Below are positions 1-5,992 of a stretch of 8,166 bases of DNA, piece by piece. Numbering within the stretch: position 1 is the stretch's first letter; every line of letters begins with the position of its first letter. Origin of the DNA: CAZCDM01 sp964497475. Its GTDB lineage: Bacteria > Planctomycetota > Phycisphaerae > SM23-33. The notes under the pieces are model-generated. The model did not search any database, was not told where the DNA came from, and saw only the letters and a list, made by a program, of their open reading frames with translations. The stretch lies in NCBI GenBank assembly GCA_964497475.1, contig CAZCDM010000107.1:1-8166 (forward strand), read 5' to 3'. Both the position numbers and the translations under genes were made by a program.

Positions 1-124
1 TGTAAAACAAAGACTTACAGCGCAATCCAAAGGGGATGTCGAAGTCAGGAAGCGACTCTACCCATCCTTTTAGATGGGACAGACTACTAGAGCATTTAGC
101 ATAACAAAAGCCGTTTGACCGTGG
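1..124. other. Unassigned left edge, no gene identified
   Basis: No gene can be supported here. On the plus strand all three frames run in from the window edge or from close to it and stop early (TAG at 71-73, TAG at 88-90, TAA at 102-104), so the tail of a plus-strand gene convergent with the VWA gene is possible. None of the three short peptides is recognisable. Base composition is clearly less GC-rich than in the neighbouring VWA gene. The minus strand has only a very short frame here. The stretch ends where the structured repeat begins. Confidence 0.4.
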
Positions 125-242
125 TGTCATTCGGAGCGTAGCGGGTTGCGAAGCAAACCGCGAAGCCGAAGAATCTTTTCGCCAAAAGACCCTTCGGCCT
201 CCCCGTATGGGCTTTGCCCATAGGGCTTCGCTCAGGGTGACA
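125..242. repeat. REP/MITE-like structured palindromic repeat
   Basis: The ends form an imperfect inverted repeat: TGTCATTCGGAGCG (125-138) against CGCTCAGGGTGACA (229-242), 11 of 14 positions pairing. Three hairpins are nested inside. GCGGGTTGC/GCAAACCGC (141-149/153-161) has one mismatch. GCCGAAGAATCTTTT/AAAAGACCCTTCGGC (165-179/184-198) pairs at 13 of 15 with a CGCC loop. TATGGGC/GCCCATA (206-212/216-222) is perfect with a TTT loop. Together they would fold as a cloverleaf or cruciform. The ends resemble a short dispersed palindrome (TGTCATYCTGAGCG-type) that I recall from many environmental bacterial genomes. It lies about 30 bases past the stop codon of the VWA gene and could end or stabilise that transcript, but there is no clear T-tract for a classical terminator. 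Copy number elsewhere cannot be seen from this window. Confidence 0.72.
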
Positions 243-271
243 AGGGGACGACAGATTGTATGTAAAATTCT

Positions 272-2629
272 CTAGGTGGGGCGGTGGATCAGCCAGGCCA
301 GCAGCATCGCCGCCAGCGCGCCAGCCAGGGCGATCGGCCAGAGGGCCATGGCCTCGGCCTGGGCGATGCGACGCATGGCCGAGGTAAGCTGATTGGCCGA
401 TACGATCTGGCCGCCGGTCTGGCGGGCCAGCGCGTCCAGCGTGGCCCAGTCGGCCCCGGAAAGATATTCCCCGCCCGGCCCGGCGGGGATAACCGATTGC
501 ACGACCGGGCGCGAGCCCTGACGGATGACCAGCCCCGCTGCCTGGTCGGCCGTCAGCGGCAGCGTGGCGCGATAGCGACGCGGGGAGACCTGCGTGAGTG
601 CGGCCCGGATCGGCTCGGCTGCCGGATCGGCTGGCAGCAGTGTCGCCTCCAGCGCCAAGCCGTCGGCCGGTGCGTCGAGGTCGATCTGCACAGCGCCGCC
701 CATGCGCGAGGCCGTCGCCTGATAGCGTGGGTCGCCGGGAGGCGCGACGGCATCGATGAGCTGCCGGACGGCCCGGGCGGGCAGGTTGGTCGATCCTGGC
801 AGCAGGGCCAGCTGGACCGCTCGCCCCAGGCCGACCGGCGCGACGGCGGCGAGGGGTTCGCCATCGGCCCGGGCGATAACGGTGCTGCCGGTGCGGGGCT
901 GGGTTGGCAGGAGGGTGAGGGTCGGGCCCAGGCGGGTCAGGGCGGCGATGTTGCTCTCGGCGGTGATGGCGATGTCGCGAGGCTGGGGGGCGGGGCCTCG
1001 GGCGGTGCGGATCAGCGAGCCGAACAGTTCGCCCAGCCCGGTCAGCGAGTCGGCCTGGAGCAGGCGGGCGCGGCCGCCCATGAGGGCAGCCAGTTCGACC
1101 AGCGAGCTTTGCGTCTCGGGCCCGGCCGCTACGACGGCGAGCGTCCAGCCGGCGCGGGTGAGTGCGTCGGCCAGGGGTGGTGCGTCGAAGGGGGCGACGT
1201 CCTGGTCGGACAAAACGAGGATCAGGCCGGTGGCTGACCTGGCGGGTGAGCGTTGGGCGAGGCGGCGCAGGGCCGGTGCGATGTCGGTCGGGCCGGTGGG
1301 GGAGATCGCGTCGATGGACTCGGCGAGGCGGGCGAAGTCGATTTCGCCGGGCTCGGCTGCGTAGCGTTCTGCGACATCGCGTGCGAAGGTCCACACCGCC
1401 AGGCGGTCGGCGGGGGCGAGATCGCCGCGGATGGCCAGCAGGCCGTCGCGGGCCAGGTCGAACCGCAGCCGCTTTCCGGCCGGGCGAGCCATCGAGCCCG
1501 ACGCGTCGAGCAGGACGACGAGGTCCAGCGGATTGCGCTGGCTGGCGGCGGGGGTCAGCGGGGCCAGGGCGGTCAGTGGTTCATCGGGCGGGCTGTGCGG
1601 GGCGGTACTCCGCAGGACCAGGCCCGAGCCCATGGCCGTCGCGCGGGCCAGGGCGCGGCGGGCCTTGGTCGGCAGCGAAGCCTGGCTGGGCAGGACGATG
1701 GCTGCGTAGCGGGCCCAGCCGGCGGGGGTGGTCGGCGCTTCGGCGGGGTTGATGCGATGGATCGACCAGGGCAGGGACGGCGGGGCGTGGTCGTCGGGCC
1801 CGGCCAGCCAGGCGATGGGGCGATCCGCGCTGGCGAGGACGGCCGAGGCGGTGTCGTTGGGCAGTGCATCGGCCGGGGTGAGGGTGGCCTGCCAGGCGTT
1901 GGGTTGGTTGGCTGGGGCCGGTGCGGTGAGGTGGACGGAGGTGGGGCGGTCGGGCTGGAGGGTGACCTTGCGGCGGGCCAGGGGGGCGGTGCTGCCGGCG
2001 GGGGTGATGGTGAGGGTTCGTGCGAGCGGCGCGTTGGCGGCGAGGTCTATGCGTAGCGAGGCCTGGCCGGGCGTGGTGCGGAGGGCCTGGAAGGAGGCGA
2101 TGCGAGCGTCGTCGGCCGGTGCGGCGAGGGGGACGATGAGCAGGGGGACGTTCTGGCTGGCGAGAGCTTCGGCGGCGTGGGTCCAGGGGGCGGTGAATCG
2201 GCCGTCGGTGGCGAGGATGACCCCGCCGACCTGGCCGGCGGCGAGGCGGGCGGCGGCGAGCTGCAAGGCGGGGGCGAGCTGCGTGCCGGGTTGGGCGGGC
2301 GACTGGCCCGGCGGCAGGAGCGCGTCGGCGAAGCGGACTACCTCGGCTGCCGGCGGGGTGGCGGTGAGTCGCTGGCCGGTGAGCGAGGCTGAGACATCCT
2401 GCAGGACCAGCCAGGGCAGGGCACGCTGGCCGAGGCGCGGCAGGGCGGGTCGGGCCAGGGCGACGGCCAGCAGAGCCAGGGCGATTGACTGCAGGACGGT
2501 TGCAGCCGTCGAGGGCGTTCGTCCGGCCCGGCGGGCCAGCAGGTGGGCGATCACCGGGCCGAGGGTGAGGAACGCCAGAGCCAGCCAGGCGGGGAACTGC
2601 AACGTCAGCCATGATGCGACACAGAGCAT
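272..2629 (-). CDS. Membrane-anchored protein with two VWA domains (BatA-like N-terminus)
   Basis: Predicted 785-residue membrane protein of unknown exact role. The N-terminus (about 1-35) has the hydrophobic, proline-containing segment followed by HLLARR that is typical of BatA/aerotolerance-type proteins. A second hydrophobic segment spans about 44-63 and a C-terminal one about 763-781, just before the end. A compact first VWA domain (about 70-170) shows DVSAS (D78, S80, S82), a candidate T116 and ATDG (D142). Residues 271-345 resemble the glutamine-amidotransferase-like fold found in this family, with no visible catalytic triad. A second, full VWA domain (about 367-545) has DASGS (375-379), T448 and SD475, so its metal-ion-dependent adhesion site looks complete. 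VWA domains bind protein partners through a divalent metal, so a role in envelope complex assembly is plausible but inferred. The ATG at 2629 is chosen over a start 80 codons upstream because the membrane segment begins here and a -10-like box sits six bases before it. Stop codon is TAG. Confidence 0.85.
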   Translation of the reverse strand: MLCVASWLTLQFPAWLALAFLTLGPVIAHLLARRAGRTPSTAATVLQSIALALLAVALARPALPRLGQRALPWLVLQDVSASLTGQRLTATPPAAEVVRFADALLPPGQSPAQPGTQLAPALQLAAARLAAGQVGGVILATDGRFTAPWTHAAEALASQNVPLLIVPLAAPADDARIASFQALRTTPGQASLRIDLAANAPLARTLTITPAGSTAPLARRKVTLQPDRPTSVHLTAPAPANQPNAWQATLTPADALPNDTASAVLASADRPIAWLAGPDDHAPPSLPWSIHRINPAEAPTTPAGWARYAAIVLPSQASLPTKARRALARATAMGSGLVLRSTAPHSPPDEPLTALAPLTPAASQRNPLDLVVLLDASGSMARPAGKRLRFDLARDGLLAIRGDLAPADRLAVWTFARDVAERYAAEPGEIDFARLAESIDAISPTGPTDIAPALRRLAQRSPARSATGLILVLSDQDVAPFDAPPLADALTRAGWTLAVVAAGPETQSSLVELAALMGGRARLLQADSLTGLGELFGSLIRTARGPAPQPRDIAITAESNIAALTRLGPTLTLLPTQPRTGSTVIARADGEPLAAVAPVGLGRAVQLALLPGSTNLPARAVRQLIDAVAPPGDPRYQATASRMGGAVQIDLDAPADGLALEATLLPADPAAEPIRAALTQVSPRRYRATLPLTADQAAGLVIRQGSRPVVQSVIPAGPGGEYLSGADWATLDALARQTGGQIVSANQLTSAMRRIAQAEAMALWPIALAGALAAMLLAWLIHRPT

Positions 2630-2635
2630 GTCGCC

Positions 2636-2664
2636 AGTGTACCGCAAGGCAGGGCAGGGGCCAA
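2636..2664 (-). promoter_or_regulatory. Candidate leaderless promoter of the VWA gene
   Basis: Reading the minus strand, TTGGCC (2664-2659) is followed after 17 bases by TACACT (2641-2636), then six bases, then the ATG. Each hexamer matches the sigma-70 consensus at 4 of 6. No Shine-Dalgarno sequence precedes this ATG. Transcription starting about seven bases after the -10 box would begin at or next to the start codon. The same geometry recurs before the deaminase and phosphatase genes. Confidence 0.35.
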
Positions 2665-2961
2665 TTTCCAAACCCTGCCGGGCCAGGGGGATGACCAGGG
2701 GCAATGGGCAACGGTAAAAGGCGGCGGCCAGGCGGGCTGTGAAGCGCACGGTTTGTTCCGGAAAGATTCCACACCCATCCCATAATGGATTGAATTTTGA
2801 TGGATGGGGGCATTGGGCGCAATAGGCAAGCGGGTCGGCATGGCTGGGAGGCTGCATGTCGATTCGCATTTTCGCCGCGGTGCATTTCTGGGGCGGTTCT
2901 GGCGGGCTTTGGGGCGGGTGTAGGAGGTTGCCCCGGACAAGGGGTTTACTGCGGGTTTTGC

Positions 2962-2981
2962 CCCAGCCGGGGGCGGCTGGG
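2962..2981 (-). other. Perfect 8-bp hairpin downstream of dnaN
   Basis: CCCAGCCG (2962-2969) and CGGCTGGG (2974-2981) pair perfectly around a four-base GGGG loop (CCCC on the transcript side). It lies about 28-48 bases past the dnaN stop codon in the direction of transcription, where a terminator would be expected. The bases after it on the minus strand are GCAAAACCC with no T-run, so it is not a classical intrinsic terminator. It may pause polymerase or protect the 3' end. Confidence 0.4.
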
Positions 2982-3013
2982 CTACACCAGTGGGGGCGGT
3001 TGGGCTACACTAG
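2969..3013. repeat. 23-base-period tandem duplication overlapping the dnaN stop codon
   Basis: Two 22-base copies, 2969-2990 and 2992-3013, separated by one base, match at 20 of 22 positions (differences at 2977/3000 and 2988/3011, both C versus T). Each begins with five Gs and ends CACCAG or CACTAG. The second copy contains the dnaN TAG stop (3010-3012); at the matching place in the first copy the triplet reads CTG on the minus strand. The first copy also supplies the right arm of the hairpin at 2962-2981. Confidence 0.8.
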
Positions 3014-4107
3014 CCGAGGTCGACGGGCATGAGGACGTAGAGGAAGTCGCTGCCGGCCTTGATGACGGCGGGCTTGTTGGGCGCGTTCATCTCGAAGGTG
3101 ATCTGGTCGGTGTCGATGATCTTCATGGCCTCGACGAGGAACTGCGGGTTAAAGCCAATGTCGCAGGGCTCGCCGTCGTACTCGATGGGGCACTCGACGT
3201 CGGCTTCGCCTGTTTCGGGGCCGCGGCTGGAGAGCAGAACGGCCTGGTCGTTGAAGCTGAGCTTCACGCCGCGGGATTCCTCGTTGGTCAGCAGGGCGGC
3301 CAGGCGGACGCGGTGTTCGAACTCGGCTGCGGCGATGGTGGCCTTCTTGGAGGTTTCCTTGGGGATGACATCGCCGTACTTGGGGAAGTTGCCCTGGACG
3401 AGGCTGGAGACGAGGGTGGCCTTGGGGGTGCGGAGGAGGATCTGGTTGTCGCCGATTTTGACTTCGATGGTTTCCTGCCCGTCGGCGATGCGTTGGATCA
3501 TGCTCATGAGCTTGCCGGGGACGATGGCGGTGGTGGCCTCGGCGGCAGGGGCCGGCAGGGAGGCGCGGGCCTGGGCGAGGCGGTGGCCGTCGGTGGCGAT
3601 GAGCTGGAGCTTTTTGCCGTCGGCCTCCCAGAGCACGCCGGAGATGGCGTAGTGGCTGTGGGCCTTGGCGGTGGCAAACAATGTTTTGGAGATCATGTCG
3701 TCGAGAGTGGCCGAGGGTACCTGGAAGTCGGCGTCGTCGGTGAACTCGGCCACGGCGGGGTACTCGGCCGGGTCGTAGCCGAAGAGTTTGAAGTGGCTGC
3801 CCTTGCCCTTGACGTGGCAGGCGTCGCCTTCGGTTTCGATGGAGAGGCTTTCGTCGAGGCTGGACTCGCGCACGATGCCGCTGAGGCGGTCGGCCGGGAT
3901 GATCGCTTCGCCGGGCTCGTCGACCTTGACCTGGGCGATGGTGTAGCGGCAGCCGACTTCCAGGTCGGTGGCCAGGAGGGTCAGGGTGTCGTCGGCGGCG
4001 ATAAGTTTAATGCACTGCAGCACCGGCTTGGGGGTGCGGGTGGCCACGATGCTGCCAGCAACGTTGAGAGCTTCGGCCAGTGCGGCGGTCTGGGCGAGTA
4101 CCTTCAT
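3010..4107 (-). CDS. dnaN: DNA polymerase III subunit beta (sliding clamp)
   Basis: Ring-shaped processivity clamp that encircles DNA and tethers DNA polymerase III and other replication and repair proteins. The 365-residue length equals the usual family length (about 366), consistent with three clamp-fold domains at roughly 1-120, 125-245 and 250-365. Family landmarks are visible: ATRTPKPVLQCIKL and LLATDLEVG near the N-terminus, FKLFGYDPAEYPAV at the end of domain one, FNPQFLVEAMK in domain three, and the C-terminal YVLMPVDLG, the usual VLMPxxL ending near the partner-binding pocket. The ATG at 4107 is chosen because MKVL is the normal N-terminus and AAGGAAG lies five bases upstream. An in-frame ATG at 4161 would add 18 residues but sits about at the predicted transcription start. 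No dnaA or recF is adjacent, unlike the classical origin-linked arrangement. Confidence 0.96.
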   Translation of the reverse strand: MKVLAQTAALAEALNVAGSIVATRTPKPVLQCIKLIAADDTLTLLATDLEVGCRYTIAQVKVDEPGEAIIPADRLSGIVRESSLDESLSIETEGDACHVKGKGSHFKLFGYDPAEYPAVAEFTDDADFQVPSATLDDMISKTLFATAKAHSHYAISGVLWEADGKKLQLIATDGHRLAQARASLPAPAAEATTAIVPGKLMSMIQRIADGQETIEVKIGDNQILLRTPKATLVSSLVQGNFPKYGDVIPKETSKKATIAAAEFEHRVRLAALLTNEESRGVKLSFNDQAVLLSSRGPETGEADVECPIEYDGEPCDIGFNPQFLVEAMKIIDTDQITFEMNAPNKPAVIKAGSDFLYVLMPVDLG

Positions 4108-4112
4108 GGCAT

Positions 4113-4119
4113 CTTCCTT
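4113..4119 (-). promoter_or_regulatory. Ribosome binding site of dnaN
   Basis: AAGGAAG on the minus strand ends five bases before the ATG at 4107. It decides this start over the in-frame upstream ATG at 4161. Confidence 0.7.
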
Positions 4120-4166
4120 GTCTGCTGTATGCGGGAAACAACCGGCTGCAACTACAGCCATGCATG

Positions 4167-4195
4167 ATTATAAAGCAGTCGTCGTGCGGCTGCAA
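4167..4195 (-). promoter_or_regulatory. Candidate dnaN promoter with perfect TATAAT
   Basis: On the minus strand TTGCAG (4195-4190; 3 of 6, with TTG conserved) is followed after exactly 17 bases by a perfect TATAAT (4172-4167). Transcription would start near 4160 and give a leader of about 53 bases to the dnaN ATG. That leader begins with a small hairpin, GGCTG/CAGCC at 4144-4159. The promoter falls in the 116-base gap after the small membrane gene, so dnaN can be expressed independently of it. Confidence 0.5.
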
Positions 4196-4223
4196 GTGGC
4201 TGGGCGAGTTTCCCGCGGGGTTT

Positions 4224-4562
4224 TCAGGCGGGTTCGTTGCGGTCGTTCTCGACGGTGGTGACCGTCACGTCGACATGCTTGCGTCCGCTGCGCGGGTCGA
4301 CGTTGTCGGGGTCGTCCTGGCCCGGGCTGGACTGGGTGAACATGCCCTCGAGGCCCTGCTGCATCTGCTGCTGCATATCGGCCATGGCGCGTTTCATTTT
4401 CCAGCGGACGATGGCCAGGTAGATCAGCACGATGAGCACCAGCGGCAGGAAAAGGATGACCAGGCCGATGAAGAGGAATGTTCCGAGGATGCCTCCGCCC
4501 AGGGCGGCGAGCATTTGCGTGAACGGATTGGGCGGCTGGTTGTGGGGGGGCAGTGCGGGCAT
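4224..4562 (-). CDS. Small single-span membrane protein of unknown function
   Basis: A 112-residue protein I do not recognise. It has a short proline- and asparagine-rich N-terminus (1-15), then a strongly hydrophobic stretch at about 20-52 (glycine-rich at first, then Leu/Ile/Val with Pro40) that could be one long span or a tight hairpin. A basic, methionine- and glutamine-rich amphipathic segment follows (about 53-75, RWKMKRAM then repeated MQQQ), and then a polar, acidic tail. By the positive-inside rule the basic tail is probably cytoplasmic. The ATG at 4562 lies two bases after the deaminase TAG (stop, CC, start) and has no separate Shine-Dalgarno sequence, so its translation is probably coupled to the deaminase. 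A GTG 16 codons further upstream would overlap the deaminase and is less likely. Stop codon is TGA. Confidence 0.72.
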   Translation of the reverse strand: MPALPPHNQPPNPFTQMLAALGGGILGTFLFIGLVILFLPLVLIVLIYLAIVRWKMKRAMADMQQQMQQGLEGMFTQSSPGQDDPDNVDPRSGRKHVDVTVTTVENDRNEPA

Positions 4563-4564
4563 GG

Positions 4565-5056
4565 CTAGGCGGGGGTATCGTAGGATTGGGTTTCTTCGCT
4601 GCGGTAGCACAGCTCGACGTTGGCCTGGGCGAACATGGCCTCGGATTCTTCGGCGGCGTGGTAGCGTTTCTCGCAGACGACGCGGGTAATGCCGACGGTG
4701 AGGATGAGCATGGCGCAGGTGCGGCAGGGGGTCATGCGGCAGTAGAGGGTGGCGCCGGAAAGGGCAATGCCCAGCCGGGCCGCCTGGCAGATGGCGTTCT
4801 GCTCGGCGTGGATGGTTCGCATGCAGTGCTCGGTGGCTCGCCCGTCCTCGTGGGTGAGGGTTTTGAGCTGGTGGCCGACCTCGTCGCAGTGGGCCATGCC
4901 GGGCGGGCTGCCGACGTAGCCGGTCACGAGGATCTGGCGGTCGCGTGCGATGACGCAGCCGCTTCGGCCCCGGTCGCAGGTGGCGCGTTTGGAGACGGCG
5001 TGCATGACTTCGAGGAAGTATTCGTCCCAGCAGGGGCGTTGGTAGTCGTTGCTCAT
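4565..5056 (-). CDS. dCMP deaminase / cytidine deaminase-family zinc enzyme (ComEB-like)
   Basis: A 163-residue member of the cytidine/deoxycytidylate deaminase family. Members hydrolyse the amino group of a cytosine ring using a zinc-activated water; dCMP deaminases convert dCMP to dUMP and supply thymidylate synthesis. The zinc site is intact: IHAEQNA (H83, with catalytic E85) and PCRTC (C111, C114). The GYVGSPPG segment (46-53), the CDEVGH segment (57-62) and HC at 77-78 before the HAE motif fit the dCMP deaminase/ComEB branch rather than plain cytidine or tRNA deaminases. I do not assign a symbol because substrate choice within the branch cannot be read reliably. The gene begins 57 bases after lpxA, has no Shine-Dalgarno site, and is followed two bases later by the small membrane gene. 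Confidence 0.88.
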   Translation of the reverse strand: MSNDYQRPCWDEYFLEVMHAVSKRATCDRGRSGCVIARDRQILVTGYVGSPPGMAHCDEVGHQLKTLTHEDGRATEHCMRTIHAEQNAICQAARLGIALSGATLYCRMTPCRTCAMLILTVGITRVVCEKRYHAAEESEAMFAQANVELCYRSEETQSYDTPA

Positions 5057-5062
5057 GGTTCG

Positions 5063-5091
5063 AGGATAGGCCCTCGGTGCGGCCGGGTCAC
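5063..5091 (-). promoter_or_regulatory. Candidate leaderless promoter of the deaminase gene
   Basis: On the minus strand GTGACC (5091-5086) is followed after 17 bases by TATCCT (5068-5063), then six bases, then the ATG. Each hexamer matches consensus at 4 of 6. A GAGGG lies further upstream but is too far from the ATG to act as a ribosome site. Transcription would start at or beside the ATG. Confidence 0.33.
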
Positions 5092-5113
5092 GGAAATAAG
5101 CGTTCGGCGTTGT

Positions 5114-5920
5114 TCAGCGGTCTGGTGCGCAGAGGCCTCGCCTGAAGGGCGGCTCGGCAATGAATACCTCACGGACGAATTCGATGAAGCGTTTGGGGGC
5201 CGGGCCCCAGTCGTCGCGGGCGTCCATCGCGGCCAGGGCGGCGGTGGTCGTGAGCCCCTTGCGGTAGAGCAGGGCGTAGGCTTCCTTGAGTTGCTTGCCT
5301 TCCTCGGGGGAGATGTCTTTGGCCCGGCGGATGCCGACGACATTCAGCCCGGCGATATCGTTGAGATGGCGGTGGATGCAGAAGGGGGGCACGTGCTGGG
5401 TGGCCGAACAGTTGCCCTGGAGCATGGCCCGCTCTCCGACCCAGCAGAACTGGTGTGCCGCTGCGCCGCCGCCGAGAATTGCCCCGAAGCCGACGCGGAC
5501 ATGGCCGGCGATCATCACGTTGTTGGTCAGGATCACGCGGTCGGAAATCGTCGCGTCGTGTCCGGCGTGGGCGTAGGCCATCCAGTAGGTGTCGCTGCCG
5601 ACGGTGGTGGCCTTGCTGGGCGCGGTGGCCCGGCTGATGGTGACGCCCTCGCGGAAGGTGTTGCGGTCGCCGATGCGGAGGTAGGTTTCCGTGGCCGGGT
5701 CGAAGCCGAGGTCCTGCGGCAGGCCGCCAAGGACGACGTGGCTGTCGATGACGTTCTGCTCGCCGAGGGTGGTGTATCTCCGGAGAATCGAGTGCGAACC
5801 GATCGCACAGCCGGCGCCGACGGTCACGTCGGCTTCGATGATCGCGTAGGGGCCGACGGTTACGTCCTCGGCCAGGGCCGCAGCCGGGTCCACCAGGGCA
5901 GTGGGGTGAATGGATGGCAT
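5114..5920 (-). CDS. lpxA: Acyl-ACP--UDP-N-acetylglucosamine O-acyltransferase (LpxA)
   Basis: First step of lipid A synthesis: cytoplasmic transfer of a 3-hydroxyacyl chain from acyl carrier protein to UDP-GlcNAc. At 268 residues it is close to the usual size of about 262. The first 190 or so residues are hexapeptide repeats forming a left-handed beta helix (IHPTALVDP, then repeats such as VTVGPYAII). Key residues correspond to the E. coli enzyme: AHAGHD with H118, catalytic H121 and D122, then IAGHV, AAHQF and GLNVVGIRRA. The helical C-terminal part (KQLKEAYALLYRKG) is present. Two departures from E. coli are visible: RAT replaces RGT after the VTI motif, and the loop after PQDL reads GFDPATETYL instead of a Lys-containing loop and is one residue longer. 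The ATG at 5920 is fixed by AAGGAG five bases upstream. No lpxD, fabZ or lpxB is adjacent, which suggests a dispersed lipid A pathway. Confidence 0.92.
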   Translation of the reverse strand: MPSIHPTALVDPAAALAEDVTVGPYAIIEADVTVGAGCAIGSHSILRRYTTLGEQNVIDSHVVLGGLPQDLGFDPATETYLRIGDRNTFREGVTISRATAPSKATTVGSDTYWMAYAHAGHDATISDRVILTNNVMIAGHVRVGFGAILGGGAAAHQFCWVGERAMLQGNCSATQHVPPFCIHRHLNDIAGLNVVGIRRAKDISPEEGKQLKEAYALLYRKGLTTTAALAAMDARDDWGPAPKRFIEFVREVFIAEPPFRRGLCAPDR

Positions 5921-5925
5921 GGACG

Positions 5926-5931
5926 CTCCTT
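5926..5931 (-). promoter_or_regulatory. Ribosome binding site of lpxA
   Basis: AAGGAG on the minus strand ends five bases before the ATG at 5920. It is a near-perfect Shine-Dalgarno sequence, and contrasts with the SD-less starts of the deaminase and phosphatase genes on either side. Confidence 0.8.
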
Positions 5932-5956
5932 GTCAAAAGCAAGTCAACGGGCAGCC

Positions 5957-5985
5957 ATTATGCCGCAAGGCAAGAAACATTTCGA
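5957..5985 (-). promoter_or_regulatory. Candidate lpxA promoter
   Basis: On the minus strand TCGAAA (5985-5980; 4 of 6) is followed after 17 bases by CATAAT (5962-5957; 5 of 6). It lies wholly within the 72-base gap between the phosphatase stop and the lpxA start, and would give a leader of about 30 bases containing the Shine-Dalgarno site. It would drive lpxA and possibly the deaminase and small membrane gene behind it. Confidence 0.35.
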
Positions 5986-5992
5986 GTGGATT

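Larger units (their letters stand above)
2630..3009. other. 380-base intergenic region between dnaN and the VWA gene
   Basis: No convincing gene on either strand. The VWA frame stays open upstream to 2869, but the added residues show no domain and would sit ahead of the N-terminal membrane segment. The half nearest dnaN is G-rich on the plus strand: G-runs at 2890-2893, 2904-2906, 2911-2914 and 2916-2918, and again at 2969-2973, 2979-2981, 2992-2996 and 3002-3004, give two quadruplex-like patterns with one loop of about 10 bases each. The region also holds a hairpin and a tandem duplication, listed separately. A more AT-rich island lies around 2755-2810. Confidence 0.6.

Noticed and set aside
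1..104. Possible C-terminal tail of an integrase or other plus-strand gene
   Set aside because: Only about 20-34 codons are visible in each frame and none shows a recognisable motif, so no coding call is justified.
284..2717. Several plus-strand and alternative minus-strand frames across the VWA gene
   Set aside because: All give Arg/Pro/Gly/Ala-rich low-complexity products and overlap the frame that carries two VWA domains and membrane segments.
2630..2869. Extension of the VWA gene to a start 80 codons upstream
   Set aside because: The extra residues have no domain features and precede the N-terminal membrane segment; the ATG at 2629 has a -10-like box at the expected leaderless distance. 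A longer form is not strictly excluded.
2797..4167. 456-codon open frame on the plus strand opposite dnaN
   Set aside because: Exact antisense of dnaN with low-complexity Gly/Val/Ala/Asp product; dnaN on the other strand is unambiguous.
4212..4219. CCCGCGGG palindrome after the small membrane gene as a terminator
   Set aside because: A self-complementary octamer without a loop or T-run; too short and common in GC-rich DNA to call a terminator.
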